DNA from: Dipteris shenzhenensis
Taxonomy: Eukaryota > Polypodiophyta > Polypodiopsida > Gleicheniales
NCBI GenBank assembly: GCA_047967505.1
Contig: CM106539.1
DNA length: 64,000 nt
Direction: 5' to 3' (one strand)
The notes under the pieces are model-generated. The model had not been told where the DNA came from and ran no database searches. It saw only the letters and a program-made list of their open reading frames with translations. Below, one piece after another: positions 58,790-64,000 of the stretch. A program made the position numbers and the translations under genes. Every line of letters starts with the position of its first letter. Position 1 is the first letter of the stretch.

Positions 58790-61700
58790 GGAACCCTCTC
58801 TTCCCCTCTCTCTCTTTCCATCTTCCTCCTTCTCTTTTTCTCATTTTTCCCCCTTCTCGCTTTTCCCTCTTCTCTTATTCTCTCTTTCCCCCTTCTCTCT
58901 TTCCCCCTCTCTCTTTTCCCTTCTCTCTTTCCTTTCCCTCTTCTTCTCTATTTCCTTTCCCTCTTATTCTCTTATGCTTATGCTTCTCTCATTCCCCCTT
59001 CTCTATTTCCCCCTTCTCTCATTCGCATAAGCTCTTTTTTCACATGAGCATAAGCTCCTTCTCTATTTCCGCATGAGCATAAGCATGAGCTTATGCTCAT
59101 GCATGAGCATGAGCTTATGCGTAAGTTTCCGCATAAGCTCTTTCTCTTTTTCCGCATGAGCATAAGCTCCTTCTCTATTTCCGCATAAGCATAAGCTCTT
59201 TCTCTTTTTAAGCATAAGCATAAGCTCATGCTTATGCTCATGCATGAGCATGAGCTTATGCTTAAGTTTTCGCATAAGCTTATGTGGAAATAGAGAATGA
59301 GAGAAGCTTATGCTTCTCTCATTCTCTTTTTCCGCATAAGCTCTTTCTCTTTTTCTGCATGAGCATAAGCTCCTTCTCTATTTCCGCATGAGCATAAGCA
59401 TGAGCTTATGCTTATGCTTATGCTTAAGCATAAGCATGAGCATAAGCTCATGCTTATGCTCATGCATGAGCATGAGCTTATGCGCAAGTTTCCGCATAAG
59501 CTTATGCGGAAATAGAGAATGAGAGAATCTTATGCTTCTCTCATTCTCTTTTTCCGCATAAGCTCTTTCTCTTTTTCCGCATAAGCTCCTTCTCTATTTC
59601 CGCATGAGCATAAGCATGAGCTTATGCTCCTGCATGAGCATGAGCTTATGCGTAAGTTTCCGCATAAGCTTATGCGGAAATAGAGAATGAGAGAAGCTTA
59701 TGCTTCTCTCATTCTCTTTTTCCGCATAAGCTCTTTCTCTTTTTCCGCATAAGCTCCTTCTCTATTTCCGCATGAGCATAAGCATGAGCTTATGCTTATG
59801 CTTATAAGCATAAGCTCATGCTTATGCTCATGCATGAGCATGAGCTTATGCGTAAGTTTCCGCATAAGCTTATGCGGAAATAAAGAATGAGAGAAGCTTA
59901 TGCTTCTCTCATTCTCTTTTTCCGCATAAGCTCTTTCTCTTTTTCCGCATGAGCATAAGCTCCTTCTCCATTTCCGCATAAGCATAAGCTCTTTCTCTTT
60001 TTAAGCATAAGCATAAGCTCATGCTTATGCTCATGCATGAGCATGAGCTTATGCTTAAGTTTCCGCATAAGCTTAAGTTTCCGCATGAGCATAAGCATAA
60101 GCTCATGCTTATGCTCATGCATGAGCATGAGCTTATGCGTAAGTTTCCGCATAAGCTTATGCGAAAATAGAGAATGAGAGAATCTTATGCTTCTCTCATT
60201 CTCTTTTTCCGCATAAGCTCTTTGTCTTTTTCTGCATGAGCATAAGCTCCTTCTCTATTTCCGCATGAGCGTAAGCTCCTTCTCTTTTTCCGCATGAGCA
60301 TAAGCATAAGCTCATGCTTATGCTCATGCATGAGCATGAGCTTACGCGTAAGTTTCCGCATAAGCTTATGTGGAAATAGAGAATGAGAGAAGCTTATGCT
60401 TCTCTCATTCTCTTTTTCCGCATAAGCTCTTTCTCTTTTTCCGCATGAGCTCCTTCTCTATTTCCGCATGAGCTTATGCGTAAGTTTCCGCATAAGCTCT
60501 TTCTCTTTTTCCGCATGAGCATAAGCTCCTTCTCTATTTCCGCATAAGCATAAGCTCTTTCTCTTTTTAAGCATAAGCATAAGCTCATGCTTATGCTCAT
60601 GCATGAGCATGAGCTTATGCTTAAGTTTCCGCATAAGCTTATGCGGAAATAGAGAATGAGAGAAGCATATGCTTCTCTCATTCTCTTTTTCCGCATAAGC
60701 TCTTTCTCTTTTTCCGCATGAGCATAAGCTCCTTCTCTTTTTCCGCATGAGCATAAGCATGAGCTTATGCTTAAGCATAAGCATAAGCATAAGCTCATGC
60801 TTATGCTCATGCATGAGCATGAGCTTATGCTTAAGTTTCCGCATGAGCTTATGCGGAAATAGAGAATGAGAGAAGCTTATGCTTCTCTCATTCTCTTTTT
60901 CCGCATAAGCTCCTTCTCTTTTTCCGCATGAGCATAAGCTCCTTCTCTTTTTCCACATGAGCATAAGCTCCTTCTCTTTTTCCGCATGAGCATAAGCATG
61001 AGCTTATGCTTATGCTTATGCTTAAGCATAAGCATAAGCTCATGCTTATGCTCATGCATGAGCATAAGCATAAGCATAAGCATAAGCTCATGCTTATGCT
61101 CATGCATGAGCATGAGCTTATGCGTAAGTTTCCGCATAAGCTTATGCGGAAAAAGAGAATGAGAGAAGATTATGCTTCTCTCATTCTCTTTTTCCGCATA
61201 AGCTCTTTCTCTTTTTCCGCATATGCTCTTTCTCTTTCTCTTTTGCGTGAGCATATGCGGAAACATGAGCATAAGCTCATGCTCACCCATGAGCATAAGC
61301 ATAAGCTCATGCGGAAAAAGAGAAGGAGCTTATGCGGAAATAGAGAATGAGTTTCCGCATAAGCTTCTCTCCTTCTCTTTTTCTGCATAAGCTCCTTCTC
61401 TTTTTCCGCATGAGCATAAGCATGCGGAAACTCATTCTCTATTTTATGCATAAGCTTCTTCTCTATTTCCGATGCCTATGCTTAAGCATAAGCTCATGCT
61501 TATGCTCATGCATGAGCATGAGCTTATTCTTAAGTTTCCGCATAAGCTCATGCTTATGCGTGAGCTTATGCGGAAATAGAGAATGAGAGAAGCATAAGCT
61601 CATTCTCTATTTCTACATAAGCTCATTCTCTATTTCCCACTCTATTTCCCCCTTCTCTCATTGCCCCCTTCTCTCCTTCTCTATTTTCCCTCATCTCTTT

Positions 61701-61845
61701 CCCCTTCTCTATTTCCCCCTTCTCTCATTCTCTATTTCCTCATTCTCATTCTTTTCTTTCCTTTACATCTTCTTTCCCTCTTATCTTTCCCTCTTCTTTC
61801 CCTCTTTCCTTTCCCTCTTCTTTCCTTTCCCTCTTCTTTCTTCTT
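58790..61845. repeat. CACTA-II palindromic satellite
   Basis: About 3.05 kb in the same position as the CACTA-I satellite but with a different unit. CTCTTTCTCTTTTTCCGCATAAG and GGAAATAGAGAATGAGAGAAGC blocks flank nested palindromes of AAGCATGAGC / GCTCATGCTT. Long frames full of M, H, K, L and S codons on the minus strand come from the repeat. Confidence 0.95.
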
Positions 61846-61920
61846 GCCTATGCCTATGCCTATAAGAATGCTCATGTTTGTTTTTTGTTTTCTGTTTTCG
61901 TGTCTGTGTCTATGTTAGAC

Positions 61921-63492
61921 ATGGGATCACGTCGCTCATCCAACGAGTACGGACAGCCTCGCAGAAGGAGAGCTCACGATCTATATGCTCCAGAGGACTT
62001 TGATTCCTCTCAGACGACTACCCCGAGGACTACCCGACTCCTCTCGGTCCTAGCACTGTGACTACCCCTGGTCCGACCCCTCTTCCACATAGCACTGCGA
62101 CTACCCCTTAGGGGACTCCTTTGCTAGTCGCGCATGGCTTTGTCGGGACTCCCGACGAGTTTGTAGCGCAGATGAGCGATGAGGAGGCAGCGAGATTCTT
62201 CTCTCTGCTCTCTCAGAGGACCTCCGCAATTCCTTCCCCTACACCGACGGGTGGACGTACTGCCCAGCCATCCCCTCGCGCCCCTTCGACCGTGGGATCA
62301 TCACCTGCGCATGCCTCCCGCAAGGGAAGGAAGAGTAGGATGGGCGGCTCATGTTGTGCTGACTCAGGAGATGTAGACGAGTCAGCACACTCACGCTCCT
62401 TTAGGTCTCCACTTGGTCCGGAGACACAGTATCAGTCAGGTCCCTTTCCCTCTCCTACTCCCATAGCTACTCCTCGATCTGGAAGCGGTCGCGTAGCTTC
62501 CACTCCTTCAGACTCTGCTACCGTTAGTCCCCCTTACTCATCAGGTGATCTCTCCTATCAAATCACATCTACCGAAGAGATAATAGAAGACAAAAATGGC
62601 AAAGCAGTGATGGCCGCCATGAGGAGGTTGATGAGTCATCACTTCAAGAGCGGCATAAATATCGATTGGCGATATCAAGATGCCCAAAAGAAGCAGGCGG
62701 TGATCGATGAGTTAAAACAAAGATATCCTAATCCGCCAAATGTGGAGTTTAATAACAATTATATGCTCGAGCGCATGGGTTTGGTCCTAAAGCATCACAG
62801 ATCAACCTTGCGTACTTCCATTACAAAGGGGTTGGCTAAACCCAGCTGGGCAGACAAAGCTGATTGGAAGTACTTCAAGAAGCAACATAGGGACCATCCC
62901 GAAATGTTCGAGGGTCAGAGGAGGGCTACGAAGAGATGGCTGGACATCGTAGGTACTTTGCACTTTGGTGCAGGCGGACGGTATGCGTTCGAGGCAACCG
63001 TGGTAAGTCTACTTCTTCCCATTTAATGTATTGTTCTATTTGTTTTACTTACATATTACATGCACTTTAGCTAACTCTAACTCTCGTAAATTGGATCCAT
63101 AGCAAGCTGTGATGGGTCATCTTCCTACGGATGTAGAGATGCGGCATGCATTTCGGATAGGAACAAAGCCGTGGTTCATTGAGCAAGAGGCAATGGGAGC
63201 GACAGTCGATTGGGCTGAGGTGGCTGCTCGCACGGTATAAGTTTACTCCTACTTGTAATCTCACTTTTTAATTTAAGTTCCAATCTAATTTTCGATTTAT
63301 ATGGTTCACTCTTAGGGTCAAAGCTCAAGCATCCCATCATCAGAGACGAGCGATCAACAGGGGCAAGGATCGGACGCAGGTGCCAAGGATGAGGGAGAAG
63401 ACGCAGGTGTCGGGGATGAGGGAGAAGACGCAGGTGTCGAGGACCAAGGAACAGGCCAACAAGACGATTCGGATTCAGATTCGGATGAGTAG
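61921..63492 (+). pseudogene. TNPA-like gene of CACTA-II, nearly intact
   Basis: Exons 61921-63002, 63103-63234 and 63316-63492 join in phase at GT-AG sites. ATG at 61921 (MGSRRSSNEYGQPRRRRAHD). Compared with CACTA-I, 7 bp are missing in the proline/threonine repeat near 62032 and a TAG lies near 62109. From about 62112 the frame is open to the end. The conserved core (MAAMRRLMSHHF, INIDWRYQDAQKKQAVIDELK, HHRSTLRTSITKGL, WKYFKKQHRDHPEMFEGQRR, LHFGAGGRYAFEATV) resembles the Transposase_24 (Ptta/En/Spm) domain. Exon 2 has DWAEVAART. Exon 3 is an acidic tail ending DSDSDSDE. Without the deletion the protein would be about 465 aa. By analogy with En/Spm TNPA it may bind the palindromes. Confidence 0.8.
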
Positions 63493-63676
63493 TGGTAGTA
63501 GCATTTTGTATATCCGCTCGTTTGAGCAATTTTGTATCGCCCTTTCACAGGGTAATTTTGTTACAAACATAGTTGTATATGTATATGCATTTCTTCCTCA
63601 TCGTTCACAAGAACAATTTTGTGTCACCCTGCAAGCAAGGGAAATTTTGTTATAAAAAACTTTCTTTTGTAATTAC

Positions 63677-63753
63677 AAAAAAAAAAAAAGGATTAGTGGG
63701 GCTAAACAGGGCCAAAAGGAAGCCCTGTTTAGCCCCACTAACCCTTTTTTTTT
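63677..63753. repeat. Conserved hairpin near CACTA-II right end
   Basis: Arms GGATTAGTGGGGCTAAACAG / CTGTTTAGCCCCACTAACCC, extended by A and T runs, around a loop of about 9 bases. Only one arm position differs from full pairing in the core. Same position and core as in CACTA-I. Confidence 0.9.
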
Positions 63754-63765
63754 ACTTCTGTTAAT

Positions 63766-63896
63766 CGTCGCTATATAGCGACGTTTACCAGTGTCGCTAT
63801 ATAGCGATGATTAACAGTGTCGCTATATAGCGACGTTTGTCATCGTCGCTATATAGCGACGATTAACAGCGTCGCTATATAGCGACGGTTTATAGC
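63766..63896. repeat. CACTA-II right subterminal palindromes
   Basis: Five copies of the GTCGCTATATAGCGAC type at a spacing of about 26-28 bp, four perfect, followed by half-sites TATAGCGAT and TATAGCGAC towards the terminus. Confidence 0.92.
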
Positions 63897-64000
63897 GATG
63901 CTCCTTTTTCGACGATTTTAACGACTTTTATAGCGACCTTTGCGCCCGTGAAAAAAAAAAATTTTAATGTAAAAAGCGTCAGTATTTCCGTCGGAAAATG

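Larger units (their letters stand above)
53227..64000 (+). mobile_element. CACTA-II element, right end just outside the window
   Basis: Starts CACTACTACACACGCATCC at 53227 after TAA (53224-53226), the likely target duplication. The internal layout is the same as CACTA-I after un-inverting: palindrome array, tnp2 (minus), central palindromes, TNPA-like gene (plus) with satellite in its 5' part, hairpin, palindrome array. The last bases, TCGGAAAATG, are the complement of CACTA-I positions about 35870-35879, so the terminus should lie about 20 bp past the window, giving about 10.8 kb. Confidence 0.93.

Overview
This is a window of nuclear DNA from a land plant with a large, transposon-filled genome. 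Two conserved plant genes with introns (fimbrin and an ABCG half-transporter) are separated by about 36 kb of nested, mostly dead mobile elements. The species cannot be fixed from the sequence. Multi-kb introns, CACTA, Helitron, Copia and LINE remnants and a Rep-type HUH gene fit a fern or similar large-genome plant, but that is inference.

Layout. 1-5.8 kb: start of a fimbrin (actin-bundling) gene on the minus strand. Its first three coding exons are at 5242-4459; the next intron runs off the left edge and holds a LINE reverse-transcriptase relic and local tandem repeats. 8.16-8.73 kb: a broken HUH-endonuclease Rep-like gene. 10.1-20.2 kb: a nest made of a tnp2 relic, the end of a CACTA element with a TGCCATTTCTT array, a LINE cut at its endonuclease start, a Copia element (12711-18285) with 5-bp target duplication CTTCC, and a gypsy-like primer site with LTR-like sequence.

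23.8-40.9 kb is the most informative part. A Helitron (RPA-like, HUH/Y2 Rep, PIF1-like helicase, AP-type endonuclease) was hit inside the Rep reading frame by an 11-kb CACTA element, leaving 3-bp target duplication CAA. A later 7.1-kb inversion (about 33335-40441), with one end in the CACTA satellite and the other in the Helitron endonuclease, scattered the pieces on both strands. Un-inverting restores the target duplication, the Rep frame, the domain order and a typical CACTA layout.

41.2-46.4 kb: an apparently intact four-exon ABCG half-transporter gene, minus strand, 815 aa. 48.9-53.2 kb: a degenerate DNA transposon with TAGACGC arrays, a possible acidic-tailed gene and a Ulp1-like cysteine protease relic. 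53227 to the window end: a second copy (CACTA-II) of the CACTA element, which should end about 20 bp beyond the window. In both copies a tnp2 transposase gene and a TNPA-like gene diverge from a central promoter. The palindrome GTCGCTATATAGCGAC occurs at both ends and in that central promoter, and 3 kb of palindromic satellite sits in the 5' part of the TNPA-like gene. Both copies carry inactivating mutations.
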